A stretch of 64,000 nt of DNA from Hemerocallis citrina (lineage: Eukaryota > Streptophyta > Magnoliopsida > Asparagales > Asphodelaceae): positions 181,744,175 through 181,808,174 of the forward strand of contig CM030362.1 of NCBI GenBank assembly GCA_017893485.1, in the 5' to 3' direction. The position numbers were made by a program, and so were the translations under genes. The notes below the pieces were generated by a model. The model was not told the origin of the DNA. It made no database searches and worked only from the letters and a program-made list of their open reading frames with translations. Positions 40,851-51,721 of this stretch are shown piece by piece (the first letter of the stretch is position 1; each line of letters starts with the position of its first letter).

Positions 40851-42360
40851 GTTCTGAATCTTGGAACTCAGCGGACCTCTCTCTTCGCTTGTAGGCTCCT
40901 CGGGGTGGAAGGTCGGCTCCGTCTCTTCGGACAAACTTGTCCAAGTGTCCCTACTGTATGAGCTTTTCGATCTCCTCTTTGAGAGCCCGACAATCATCCT
41001 TGTCGTGGCTTTGGTCCCTATGAAAGCGGCACCACTTATCCATGTTTCTTTTCTTGCCGGGGGTATTCATTCTAGGGGGAGCACGGAGTAGCCCTTCTTT
41101 GCCCACTTCCATAAGAACTGCTAATATACTAGCTTTGAGGGGGGGTGAACTTCTCAAAATGCGGAGCTAGGCGGCGTTGGCCGTTGTCATCCCTCTGGAG
41201 TTTCTGGGATCCTTCTTCGCTCGTATTCTTCCATTTGTTCCCGAAATATGATTCCTCGAGAGTGGGGGGGTTGAGAGCCTCTTCCACTCGAATGTACTTC
41301 TCACTCCTAAACAAGAGTTCTGAGAAGCTTCGAGGAGGCTTCTTGGCAAGGGATGCCTTGAGGTCGGCATTGGTGACGTTGCGCTCGAATGCTGCAGAGG
41401 CTACTGATTGGTTGAGGGAGGCTATAGACCGAGCTTCAGCGGTGAAGCGCCAAACGTAATCTCTTAGGCGTTCACCCTTTCTTTGCTTGAGGGTCACCAA
41501 AGATACATTTGTTTTCTCGGCCCGGCGAGTGCTCACGAAGTGAGTAAGGAAGAGCCCTTCGAACTGATCGAACGAGAAGATGGAAGCCGGGCAAGTCGAG
41601 AGTACCATTCTTTCGCAAGCCCCCTCGACATGGTAGGGAAGGTCTTGCAAAGGAGCGCATCCGAAGCCTGGTGGATCATCATGAGAGTTTTAAAACTCTC
41701 GATGTGGTTGGCAGGGTCCGACTCCCCATTGTATGACTCAAAGTTAGGGGGCTTAAAGTTTTGTGGGACCGGGGCTTCCATGATGGCTCGGGAGAACGGG
41801 GGCCTGCTTGGGCAAAAATTTCTCGCCCGTTGTTCCTCTTCTCTGTCAAGTCAGCCAAGGCGCCTCTCCATTTCGTGGAGACGGTGGTAGACCAAGTCTT
41901 CCCTTCGGTCATATCCTGCCGATCCCCTAGACTTTTTCCCATGCGAAAGGGAACTAGGAGTGTGGTGGTGACGGCTTGGGGCAGGTTCAGGACTAGGTGC
42001 TCATTGCTCGTGGTTGGGAGCGGTGTTGAGGGCCTGCAGGACGGCCTCTTGAAAATCTTGGAACTCCACCCTTGTGACTAGTGCCTCTCCAAATTGGCGG
42101 TCCCTATGTGTGGCTCGGCTTACTGGAGAATGAGTTCTCCGTCGATGACACTGAGGGAACTCTCTTCGCCACCTCGGGGGAGGGGATCTTTTGGTCCTCG
42201 GTCGGCGGGAGGTCCGGACTCTTAAGACCCCTGGGTGCTCAGGTTGATGGACTCCCCCATGGGCTCGCCATCCATTCAGGCGAGTTTGGAGGTCGACCCC
42301 CTTTTGGCGGGCGGCAATCACTTGACGGAGATCCCACTCGGGAGGGCTTTGAGAAGCCAT
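40851..42360 (-). pseudogene. Tat gag of T1
   Basis: The minus-strand ATG at 42360 starts MASQSPPEWDLRQV. Landmarks in order: FQDFQEAVLQALN, AEREEQRARNF-like helix, MEAPVPQNFKPPNFESYNG, HIESFKTLMMIHQASDALL, FVSTRRAEKTNVSLVTLKQRKGE and the RNA-binding end KWCRFHRDQSHDKDDC (near 41010), the variant zinc knuckle of Tat gag. At least four frameshifts break it. Gag forms the particle; the pol proteins would come from another copy. Its 3' end near 40851-40950 is not exactly placed. Confidence 0.82.
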
Positions 42361-42618
42361 AGAGTCAACTGGAGGATTGCGGACCGTGACATGGTCCTGG
42401 GGAGGATGTTGCTTTGGACGACTCCCACGAGAGCCTCCCTAGGTACCCCCCCGAGACCCTGGAGGGGCCTGTTGAGAAGGAGCACCTTGAGCTGGAGGAG
42501 GGAGAGGAGGAAAAGAAGTAGTTCTTCGGCTAGAGACCGCTGCCTTCCCCTTCTTTTTTGGATGCATGGCTTGAAACTAATCTTGCTGATGAAGTTAGGT
42601 CGAGTTGCTTTTTCGGTT
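42361..42618 (-). other. T1 leader between primer-binding site and gag
   Basis: About 260 bases of leader with no recognisable gene. It may hold the packaging signal expected here (inference). Confidence 0.35.
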
Positions 42619-42636
42619 CCCACAGACAGCGCCAAT
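42619..42636 (-). other. primer-binding site of T1
   Basis: Minus strand TTGGCGCTGTCTGTGGG lies directly after the LTR end. TGGCGC-x-GTCTGTGGG is the usual form in Tat elements. Confidence 0.75.
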
Positions 42637-42637
42637 C

Positions 42638-43219
42638 TGTTGCCGCTGAATCTGGTGTGGGGGCAATAGATAGAATTTGTGGATTCTTGAAAAAATGAAC
42701 AAGGCAAACCTGTTGACCTGTTGACCTTTACCAACTTGTTGACTTGGTCTCTTGTCGCCGCTGCGAACCTGCAAAAAGTGCGAAACACCGGGATGGATCC
42801 CGGCAACGCACCCTTGACGCTCTTGTCAGTAATCAAAAAGATTATGAAAGAGCTTTTACTGGCAAAAGATTGATTACCTTCTTATGGTGGGGGAGAGGGG
42901 TTTTTATAGTCGCCTTAGGGATCCGTTTCGAGATAAGAACAAATCTCTACTTCCCGGTGTGGATGGATATAAGTGGTTAAAACCTCCTCTTAGGGATAAT
43001 TATGAATCTGAATTCTTCTTTATCCTTCTGGACTGGTTTATTACGGGTTGGGACCCGTACCCAGTAAGACAAATCTGTTTATGGGTTGTTGAGCTTTGAA
43101 GAAAGATCCAGTCCCCATTTCAGAATTGTTTGTTGGTGAAATTACCGTTTTACCCCCGAGCTTTAAGATTCGTGTCCGATTTGAACGGTCCCGATTTAAT
43201 CCCTTTTTTAGCTATATCA
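42638..43219 (-). repeat. T1 5' LTR (right)
   Basis: On the minus strand it starts TGATATAGC and ends GGCAACA; 582 bp; followed by the primer-binding site. It is complete, in contrast to the left LTR. The right flank is ctatg. Confidence 0.88.
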
Positions 43220-45537
43220 CTATGTATGTCGAATGTGTGATATGTATGAGAAATTGTTAAAGAATGTTACTTTTCGGCATATGCTTAGAGACATGATGAT
43301 TAAGAAAGAAAAAGAAAAGAGAAAAATAATTTTAGTTATTGCCATGAAACATGTCGGCATATGTTAAAAATACAAATTTTTGCATGAAAGAATTCCTTTG
43401 AGATATTCATGATTGATTAAGAGACATGCTTGATTTTTATCACAAAAATTTAACTAGTATAATGGAGTACATGAACTAGTTGTAACAAACATGATTCTTA
43501 ATTTCGAGTTTCGAGAAGAAATGTAGATTTTTGTATGTAAAAAGAAAGGAAAAATCTATTTGAAAATAAAGATATATTCTAAAAATAAGTTGAACTTGTT
43601 GATTATTATTTTTAAGATTCATCTCAGTCCAAAAGAGAAGTTTATCCAATATCCTAAAAAAATTGGATCATTGGATAAACGAGTTTTTCGAAAAAGAACT
43701 CAATTCAGAATAGTATAAACAAAAGTATATTAATACAACACCTAAATAGAAAATACACTTGGACTTACTGGTTAGCCAGTGCACCACATAGCACTATTTA
43801 TAAGAGGTCTTGGGTTCGAAACTTGATAGCCACCTTTTATTTTTGATTCACTTAATAAATCCCAAATCTGTATTGTATATATAAAGGAGTTATTATTTCA
43901 GTATATGACAAAAGTCCACAATGGACTTAGTGGCTAATGGGTTGGGACTTGGGCACTGCTATGTGTGGTTGGCAGGTGCTGGTTCGAAACCCGAGGCCCT
44001 TTTTTTTATTTTTGGTTGGTTTTAATAGACTAAGATGCTTTTTAAGTATGAATAAACTCCTATTATGATTATAAGATAAAATGGAAGCTATTAGAGATTG
44101 TTGTGGAAATTTTATTGTATATTTTTTAGGAAGTAAAAATGATATATTAATTATTAAATGAGTTTTAACTCCCCAAAAATTATTATTTTGGACAAAAAAT
44201 CTTTTTGAAAAGAAGGAAAGATATGTAACAAGATATGAATCTCTCTTGTGTAAATAAACACTTATGTTGAGAATGTGAATTGCTTAATTTGCTAGTAGAA
44301 TTTATAGTGATGAATCCTTTGTCCAAGAAAGAAATTACTTGTTCTATGTTTGAATTGAAAATGCATGAGTAAACCATGAATAAGTACTAAGATGAAACAT
44401 GGATTTTATTTAAGAATAAATTGGAGATATAAGCTTATTGAATTAATACATGAAGGGTATGAATAACCATGATTCTTTTACATGAAAAATTATGATTTAG
44501 AGTTAGTAAGACCTCGGTTACCAGCACTTTTGAAAGAAAATATTTGAGATATTGTCGGGGCTATCTCGTATTTTGTGAGTAAATCCGGTAAGGGGTAAAA
44601 CTAATTCTCGGAATGATAACTCGTTCATGTCTTGAACTTAAGAATTAGGCAATTAAGAGAAGTGTAGTAAACCTCGGCAAACGTAAGTGGGGCACTCTAT
44701 ATAGTCAGAAGATGTACTTCGGGACTATAAACCCAGTTGGGCAGTGTACTCTGGGACTGTGGTTGCTCCGATGGAGACGAATTTATTTTTAAATCCGGGA
44801 CTATGCATAGTCGAGCGGATAGTTTTCGTACTCCAGTGTATATACGTATACCAGGGCTAAAGTGGCACTTGCGGGGGATTCGCATGACGAGGAGTCTGTA
44901 TAAAAGTCGGGCAGTGTACTATGGGACTGAGATCCATACTCGTGGAATGCCTAAACCTTGTTCTTACTACTGGGTAGTGTCATGGCGAGGGATTGAGCCC
45001 TTTATTGTGGAGTATGTAGGTGCTTGCCCTCGGACCTATGTAGTATGGGATGCATAGAATCCGAACAAGTATACATTAGTGTCATCTTAGAATAAAATTG
45101 TGTGCATTAGGCATTAAGGCATCACATACACTTACAAGTTTAGCGTAGTCACAATTTAACACTTTATTGTTCATCCAAGTTCGTGATATGTTAAAGTAAT
45201 GAGATCGTTATATTTACGGATAGAGAGGATAGCCGAGTATAATATTTTCGTCAGTTGTAAGTGACTGACGTGCCCACAGCTTAATATGCAGGTAATGGAC
45301 TTTTCATGAAGGAGTAAAGATGTTATGATGCAACTGATGACTTACTTTGATAAAGTTGTATAAGTTGTCTTTTGTTTTCAATGTTGTAATCTTTTTATTC
45401 TTCCCCTATGTAAGTAAAATTGTAATGAACTCTGATGTTGTTGAAAAATATTTAATTTCCTTGTAAAATTGTACGAAGTGAAGTAAAGATCCTGGGAAAT
45501 CCCGAATTCGGTCTTATTTGGAATTCGGGGCGTTACA
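43220..45537 (+). repeat. Tekay B 3' LTR, second part
   Basis: It continues the LTR begun at 35841 and ends GGGGCGTTACA at 45537. It holds two tRNA-like modules, a 170-bp tandem duplication marked by gcagtgtact (44741 and 44911), the conserved block (45022-45086) and the hairpin CGTCAGT...ACTGACG (45249-45270) with atatGCAGG after it. Without T1 the LTR is about 2.99 kb. Confidence 0.88.
43758..43997 (+). other. pair of tRNA-like A-box/B-box modules in Tekay B LTR
   Basis: Module 1: TGGACTTACTGG at 43760 and GGTTCGAAAC at 43813, spacing 53. Module 2: TGGACTTAGTGG at 43922 and GGTTCGAAAC at 43981, spacing 59. The place within the LTR and the pairing match Tekay A. Confidence 0.55.
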
Positions 45538-45657
45538 CAACCCCCTCATCATGACCATGTCATGTGTCGATACATAACCCCTTGTCCGACACCATGGCCT
45601 CGCACAGCCCCCCAACACCGAAGGATCTCCGGAACATTATCGTCAATAGGCAGCATG
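45538..45657 (+). other. T3 leader fragment
   Basis: A 120-base stretch between the Tekay B end and a solo LTR. Removal of the solo LTR joins it directly to 46959, so it is most likely part of the T3 5' leader. It ends with the GCATG duplication. Confidence 0.5.
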
Positions 45658-46953
45658 TGTCACGCACCGCTTCCCAAAAAGAATACGGAATACGGATACG
45701 AGACAAAAGCCCAGCAAATGATATTCATCATCCATAAGCTGTTCAAGAATCTTTACAATATTCACAAGAATCATCAGAGTCGGAACCAAAAGAATCAACC
45801 ACAAGCACATATGAACCAAAATATCAAAAAGAATACTTGAAACCAAATATATAAATCTCAAGTTCAGGTCAGCAAGACCATACTGTAGTAAAACAGTAAT
45901 TCCCAGTGTTACAAACATGCAAATCTGAATCAATCGAAACGACTAGAAAATAGACTCCCAACCAAATCCAGAGAGTATAAATAAGTTATATATTAATTCA
46001 TAAAAAAATAGCTCAAAACTGATTTGAATACAAAAAATAGGTTCAGCCAGAAATTAGGAAAACGAATTCCAGAGCAGGAAAACAGCTTGAAAACACATTA
46101 AAAAAATCCACGAAAAATCTAGAGCATTTCCCTATATGTCTAATATCAAAATATAAAGTGTCATAAGTTTCCAGTAAAATTAGATCAGTCATCAAAAATC
46201 AGAAAACATCGAGAAACGATAGTTTGGCAAATATGGAATTCCCAACACTGCTGTACGAAAACTATGATATCTCGCAACTAGTGAAACGAAATCCAAATCC
46301 GCCAAAGGAAGATGAAAATAGACAAAATATACTAACTTTCATATTTTTGGCTGGTTGGGATCGGGGATGGGGTGAACGGCAGGCCGAAGGGAAGGCGTCC
46401 TGGTCTGGCGTCGGGTTGTGTGAGGTCGGGTGGTGGCTGATGGCGCAAGAGGAGAGAGGGGAAGGCCAGGGTTTGAGTGTTTAGGGTCAGGGTTTAGAGA
46501 GGGAGTATTTATACAGAGATATTAGGGTAGTAGGATGAAGTGGGTATTGGGTTTAATTGGGTATTAGGAGTAGTAATAGGTTTACCAATGGGTTTTAGAT
46601 TTGGGTCAATTAAATAGGAATACAAACAGGATTTTGGTTTAATTAGGCTTTGGTGAACAAATTGGTATAAAAATAATGGGATTGAAAAAGGGAATGAACC
46701 ACCAACACACCACAAGCACCAAAAGACAACAATAAAGAGAACAAAACACAATTGGAGAGCGAAACTACGACAATAATCAAGAACCAATCAAGAAACAGAA
46801 ATAAGGTCACAGAAGATCAAGATTGAGCCACAAAAAGAATATATATATTGAAAATACCCCAATATATGGATCCAGAGAAATACAAGAAGGAACAAAATAC
46901 TCAAGAAAAGGAAAATACATCAAAAATACGAAAAATGAGAAATAGGGGTTATA
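45658..46953 (-). repeat. solo gypsy LTR with GCATG target duplication
   Basis: The unit begins TGTCACGCACCG and ends GGGGTTATA (minus: TATAACCCC...GTGACA). GCATG lies on both sides (45653-45657 and 46954-46958). On the minus strand TATAAATAC (about 46513-46505) is the promoter site. The segment gcccagcaaatgatat...ccataagctg near its left end is shared with the solo LTR at 51722, so the two belong to one family; this one is much shorter (1296 bp). No coding sequence. Confidence 0.88.
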
Positions 46954-46969
46954 GCATGGGATAAATCTT

Positions 46970-48663
46970 CGGACCCGCTTGGATGAGAGGCGGACCCATG
47001 ACGGGATACCCTGCCGAGAACATCAAAGGAGTGCAGCGATCTAGTCCCCTAAAGCACGATCCCCCCGTAGGCCAGATCTCAGAAGGTCCAACTCTCCCAG
47101 GAGGCGAAGGGAGTCACCCCAGCATCGTCAAAGGAGAAGCCGCTCTCCAATCGGTCGACCCGCCCCACGGGACCACCGAGAGCGGGAGGCACCTGTTACG
47201 ATAGCAAAGTTCCAACAATTTCAAGAAGCAGTCTTGAGGGCCCTCAATGTTATTCCCGACCAAGATCAGTGGGCGCAACCTGCCCCAAGCTATAGGTGTC
47301 GTACTACCAGTCCTCAACCTGCCCTAAGCTAGAGGCGCCGCACTCCTAGTCCATAACCTGCCCCAAGCTATAGGTGTCGTACTACCAGTCCTCAACCTGC
47401 CCCAAGCTATAGGCACTGCACTCCCAGTCCTCAACCTGCCCCAAGCTATTATCGTCGCTCTCCCAGGCCCCTTCCGCGTGAAGGTGAGTCCCGGGGCTCA
47501 GCAAGATCTGACCGAAGGGAGGATTCGGTCTACCGCCATCTCCATAAGATGGAGCGGTGCCTCGGCCAACTGGATATGGAAGAGGAACAACGGGCGAGGA
47601 ATTTCCACCCCAGTAGGCCTCCGTTCTCCCGAACCATAATGGAAGCACCAGTCCCAGAGAACTTCAAGCCTCCTCATTTTGAATCATACAACGGGGAGTC
47701 CAACCCCGGTGACCACATCGAGAGTTTTAAAACTCTCATGGTGATCCACCAGGCGTCGGACGCGCTTCTTTGCAAAAAAATTTTGGCCATGCTGAAGGGG
47801 CCTGCAAGCGAATGGTACTCACAATTAGCCCCGGCCTCCATTTTCTTCTTCGACTAGTTCGAAGGGCTCTTCCTGACTCACTTCGTGAGTAGCCGTCAGG
47901 GTGAAAATACGAGCACCTCTTTGCTATTGCTTCATCAAGGGAAGGGCGAGCGGCTAAGAGACTTGTTAAACATTTCACCGCTGAGGCCCGATCCATCGCC
48001 TCCCTCAACCAGTCTGTGGCCTCTGCTGCCTTCCAATCCAACGTCACTAATGACAACCTCAAAGCATCCCTTGCCAAGAAGCCTCATCGGGATTTCTTAG
48101 AACTCTTGCTTAGGAGTGAGAAATACATCCGAGCGGAAGAGGCTCTCACCCGGCCCACTCTTGAGGGATTGTCCTCCGGGAACAAACGGAAGGGCACTGA
48201 AGAAGGAGCTAAGAAGCTCTAGAAAGATAATGGAGGCCAGCATCGTTCTCCTGCCCGCTTCGAGAAGTTCACTCCACTCAATGCGAGTGTCTCAGCCATC
48301 CTGATGGAGGTCAGGAAAGAGGTTCTTCTCCCACCACATCCAAAGATGAACACTCCAAGCAAAAAGAGGAATAGGGACAAGTGGTGCCGCTTCCACAGGA
48401 ACCACGGCCATGACACGGATGACTGTCGGGCCCTAAAAGACGAGATCGAGGCCCTTATTCAGAGAGGGCAACTCTCTTGGGGTCATAAGAAAGGACAGGG
48501 AAGATCCTCCTCCGCCCACCAAGGGGCTAATAGGCGAACCGAGCGACATGCGGAGACCTCGGACTCCAAAGCAGAAGCCGTCCTACATCTCATACACGGA
48601 GGCCCAATGGGGGGAGATTCGAACTCCTCCCGAAAAGCCTTCGTCCGGAAAGTAAATTCCTTG
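46970..48663 (+). pseudogene. Tat gag of T3
   Basis: It matches T1 gag: FQQFQEAVLRALN, a Pro-rich repeat zone, KMERCLGQLDMEEEQRARNF, MEAPVPENFKPPHFESYNG, HIESFKTLMVIHQASDALL and the RNA-binding end KWCRFHRNHGHDTDDC (near 48385). Breaks: TGA and TAG in the first 300 bases, TAG at 47857 (CAG-to-TAG type), and a frameshift near 47950. The Pro-rich zone carries a 39-bp repeat not expanded in T1. Confidence 0.85.
47276..47470 (+). repeat. 39-bp tandem repeat in gag, five units
   Basis: caacctgccccaagctat starts at 47276, 47315, 47354, 47393 and 47432, period exactly 39. Each unit encodes 13 residues of the form QPAPSYRCRTTSP. T1 has a single such motif, so the expansion is specific to this copy or its subfamily. 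Confidence 0.9.
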
Positions 48664-49293
48664 TAGAACCATCCTACCCCCAAGAGCCTTGGGGTTCCCG
48701 TCACTTTTTCAGATAGAGATTTGGAGGGCGTCCGAATGCCCCATTGTGACGCACTGGTGATAAACCACCATATGGCCCACTTCGATGTGCATCGAGTCCT
48801 TATCAACAATAGCAGTTCGGTCAACATTTTTTTTAGAGGCCTTCCAGGGTCTTAAGCTATCCAGGGATCGAGTTAAGCCCGTCGGCTACACTCTCCACGG
48901 GTTCACGGGGGTGCCGATGATGATCGAGGGTGTCATAACTCTTGACGTAACTGCTGGCAAAACTCCAACCACCCGAACCAAGCCAATGGACTTCATGGTG
49001 GTAGATGTGAAAGCCACTTACAACATCATCTTGGGCCAACCAGGCCTAGATGCTCTCTAGGCCATACCCTCGGCCTATCACATGAAGATGAAATTCCCCA
49101 CCACAGCGGGCGTGGGAGAAGTCAGAGGGAGCGAAGAGGTGGCTCGCAAATGCTACATGATCTCGGTGGGAGGACCGATCCTCTCCTGTGAAGCTCTTGA
49201 ACTCCCCAAAGGGAGTAGCCAACCTATATCAGAGCCGGCCGATGAGCTGGAAGAGGTGGCCCTCTCAGAAGGAGATCCGACCAGGACATTCTA
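48664..49293 (+). pseudogene. Tat aspartic protease region (T3)
   Basis: The frame reads PVTFSDRDLEGVRMPHCDALVI, then RVLINNSSSVN where gypsy proteases have a VD-(T/N)-GSS active site, so the catalytic Asp is lost. The second part (MVVDVKATYNIILGQPGLDAL, 48985-49057) is the flap and ILG end of the protease in another frame. A stop after SL at 48664 and frameshifts near 48830 are seen. Confidence 0.75.
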
Positions 49294-51060
49294 GATTTGC
49301 AAAGTCCTTCCTCCTCCCGTCAGATCCGACATTATCCAGTGTATAAGGGGAAAACGCGATCTATTCGCCTGGACTGCGACTGACATATTTGGAATCCCTG
49401 AAAACCTCCTAATGCACCACCTCATTGTCGCTTCGGGGGCCAGACCTATCCAGCAAAAGCAACGCAAATTCACCCCCGAGTTCCAGCAGGCCATTAAAGA
49501 AGAGGTTGAGAAACTCTTGAAGGCTCGATTCATACAGGAGGTCAACTATCCTGAGTGGCTGTCCAATATCGTGATGGTCAAGAAAGCCAACGGGAGCTGG
49601 AGGATCTGCATTGATTTCACGTATCTAAACAAAGCCTGCCCCAAAGATCCGTTCCCACTCCCGAGCATTGACGCCCTGATCGATGCAACCTTAGGCCACG
49701 AACTCCTAAATTTAATAGATGCATTCTCTGGGTAAAACCAGATCAGAATGTTCCCTCCAGATATCCCAAAAACATTTTTCACAACCGACCAGGGTCTATA
49801 TTGCTACCGGGTCATACCCTTTGGGCTCAAGAATGCCAGTTCCACCTATCAGTACCTTGTTAATAAGGTCTTCAAGGAATAGATCGGTCGGAACATGGAA
49901 TTCTATGTAGACGTCGTATTGGTGAAGAGCATCAGCAAATCAGATCAAGCTTCCGATCTTCGAGAGGCTTTTAATGTGTTAAGGAAACACGATATGAGAC
50001 TGAACCCGAACAAGTGTGCCTTCAACGTCTCATCCGGCGAATTCCTAGGGTTCATGGTTAGCCAGAGAGGTATAGAGGCCAACCCCGAGAAGATTCAGGC
50101 CATACTCAACATGGCTCCCCCTTCCAATGTTAAACACGGGCATAGGCTCACCGGATGCCTTGCGGCTATAGGCCATTTTCTCTCCAAGTCAGGAGAAAAA
50201 TGTCTCGTTTTTCAAGGCCCTTAGAGGGGCTAAAGGTTTTGAGTGGGGGCAACAGCAGCAAGAGTCCTCTGATCAGTTCAAGGCCTACTTAGTCAGCCCC
50301 CCACTCTTGAGCAAGCTAAAATCCGGGGAAGTCCTCTGCATATACCTCGCCACTTCGGAGTAGACTCTCAGCGATGTTCTAGTAAGAGAAGAAGATAAGA
50401 CGCAGAAGCTCATCTACTATGTGAGTAAGGTCCTCAGGAACACCGAACTCCGTTATCCAAAGCTAGAAAAGATGGCCTATACGTTGGTCATGGCGGCCCG
50501 AAAGCTCCACCCCTACTTCCAGTCTCACTCGGTTGTCATTCTTACCGACCAGCTGCTCAAACAAGTTCTCTAAAAGCCCGAGACCTCGGAGCACCTCATG
50601 AAGTGGTCCATCGAGCTAAGCCAGCATGATATCAACTATCAGCACCGAACCGCTATCAAGGCCCAAGCCCTAGCGAAGTTCATAGTAGAGAACACAATTT
50701 CCGACGCCAACAAAGCAATAGAGGAACCCCGTTCTGTACAATGTATGTTGATGGGTCCTCGTGTGCCAATGGGAGCGGAGCGGGGGTCATCCTGGCTGGT
50801 CCAGACGATTTCATCCTCCAATACTCACAACGTATCAACTTTTGGGTGTCCAACAATGAGGCTGAATACGAAGCCCTTATATTCGGCCTGTGTATGGCTC
50901 GCAAGGCCGGGGCCAAGCGCGTCAAGATATTTAGTGACTCACAGCTTGTGGTGAACCAGGTATCAGGAGAATACGAAGCACGAGACAGTTGCATAGCCAA
51001 GTACTTGGCCAAAGTCAAAGAACTGCTGGTCTCTTTCGAAGATGCACAGCTCCAGTGAAT
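49294..51060 (+). pseudogene. Tat RT and both RNase H domains (T3)
   Basis: RT: KFTPEFQQAIKEEVEKLLKA, NGSWRICIDFTYLNKACPKD, then a TAA at 49733. The active site reads EFYVDVVLVKS, i.e. YVDV for YVDD, so the polymerase is dead. [20 protein letters not shown] follows. RNase [31 protein letters not shown]. Second RNase H from 50741: [50 protein letters not shown]. Stops at about 49880, 50361 and 50571. The layout equals T2. Confidence 0.9.
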
Positions 51061-51721
51061 CCCCCGAGAGGAGAATGCGCAGGTGGATGCCCTCTCAAAG
51101 CTCGCTTCCTCTACCCTCCAGGGGCTCGAAAAAACCATCTTAATAGAAGTTCTCTTAAGACCCAACATCGAAGAAGACGATCCGGAGCCAATGGAGACGC
51201 TGCCCTTAGAACTTGGGGAGAATTGGATGAGGCCCCTGCTCGAGTTCCTAAAAGATGGGATCCTCCCCTCAGACCCTAAAAAGGCTCAAAAGATCTGAAC
51301 CAGAGCCCAGCGGTACACACTCATCGAGGGAATCGTGTACAAATGCTCCTACACTCAAGTAGGCGGTAGACCCTACTTGAGATGTCTCTCCCCCGAGGAA
51401 GCCTAGTATGCTTTAAGGGAGGTCCATGAAGGAATGTGACGAGGTCCCTTGCCCGCAAAATCTTGAATTATGGATACTTCTGGTCAACTCTCCTTAGCGA
51501 TTCCGAATGACACGTTCGCCAACACGGCCCTTGTCAAAAATTCTCAACAATCTGCCGCTTACCTCAAGCCCAGCTCTCCTCTCTATCCAGTCCAACCGCT
51601 TTTGCAATGTGGAGAATGGACCTGCTCAGGCCTTTTCCTTCAGCGCCGGGCCAGATAAAGTTCCTTTTCGTGGCGATCAACTATTTCTCTAAATGGATCA
51701 AAGCCGAACCCCTAGCGACAA
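51061..51721 (+). pseudogene. T3 integrase, first part
   Basis: It reads ALSKLASSTLQGLE, FLKDGILPSDPKKA, YTLIEGIVYKCSYTQVGGR, then the damaged zinc region (a deletion near 51437) and the core start WRMDLLRPFPSAPGQ with the first Asp. Stops at about 51298, 51404 and 51438. It ends WIKAEPLAT at 51721, where a solo LTR is inserted; the reading continues at 55462. Confidence 0.85.

Larger units (their letters stand above)
36512..43219 (-). mobile_element. T1: gag-only, pol-less Tat element
   Basis: Two similar LTRs (36512-37073 and 42638-43219) bound 6.7 kb. On the minus strand the order is 5' LTR, primer-binding site, gag, a short AT-rich segment that in T2 follows integrase, tandem arrays, a GC-rich 3' region, polypurine tract and 3' LTR. 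No protease, RT, RNase H or integrase is found. It sits in the Tekay B LTR. The outer end of the left LTR lacks about 18 bases and I see no target duplication. Best explained as a non-autonomous derivative relying on pol from relatives such as T2 and T3. Confidence 0.85.

Noticed and set aside
42318..42836. 172-codon minus-strand frame across the T1 5' LTR and leader
   Set aside because: It runs from the LTR through the primer-binding site and overlaps gag in another frame; a chance frame.
43220..43224. Target duplication for T1 (ctatg)
   Set aside because: The left side (gtgga) does not match, and the left LTR is missing its outer bases, so no duplication can be claimed.
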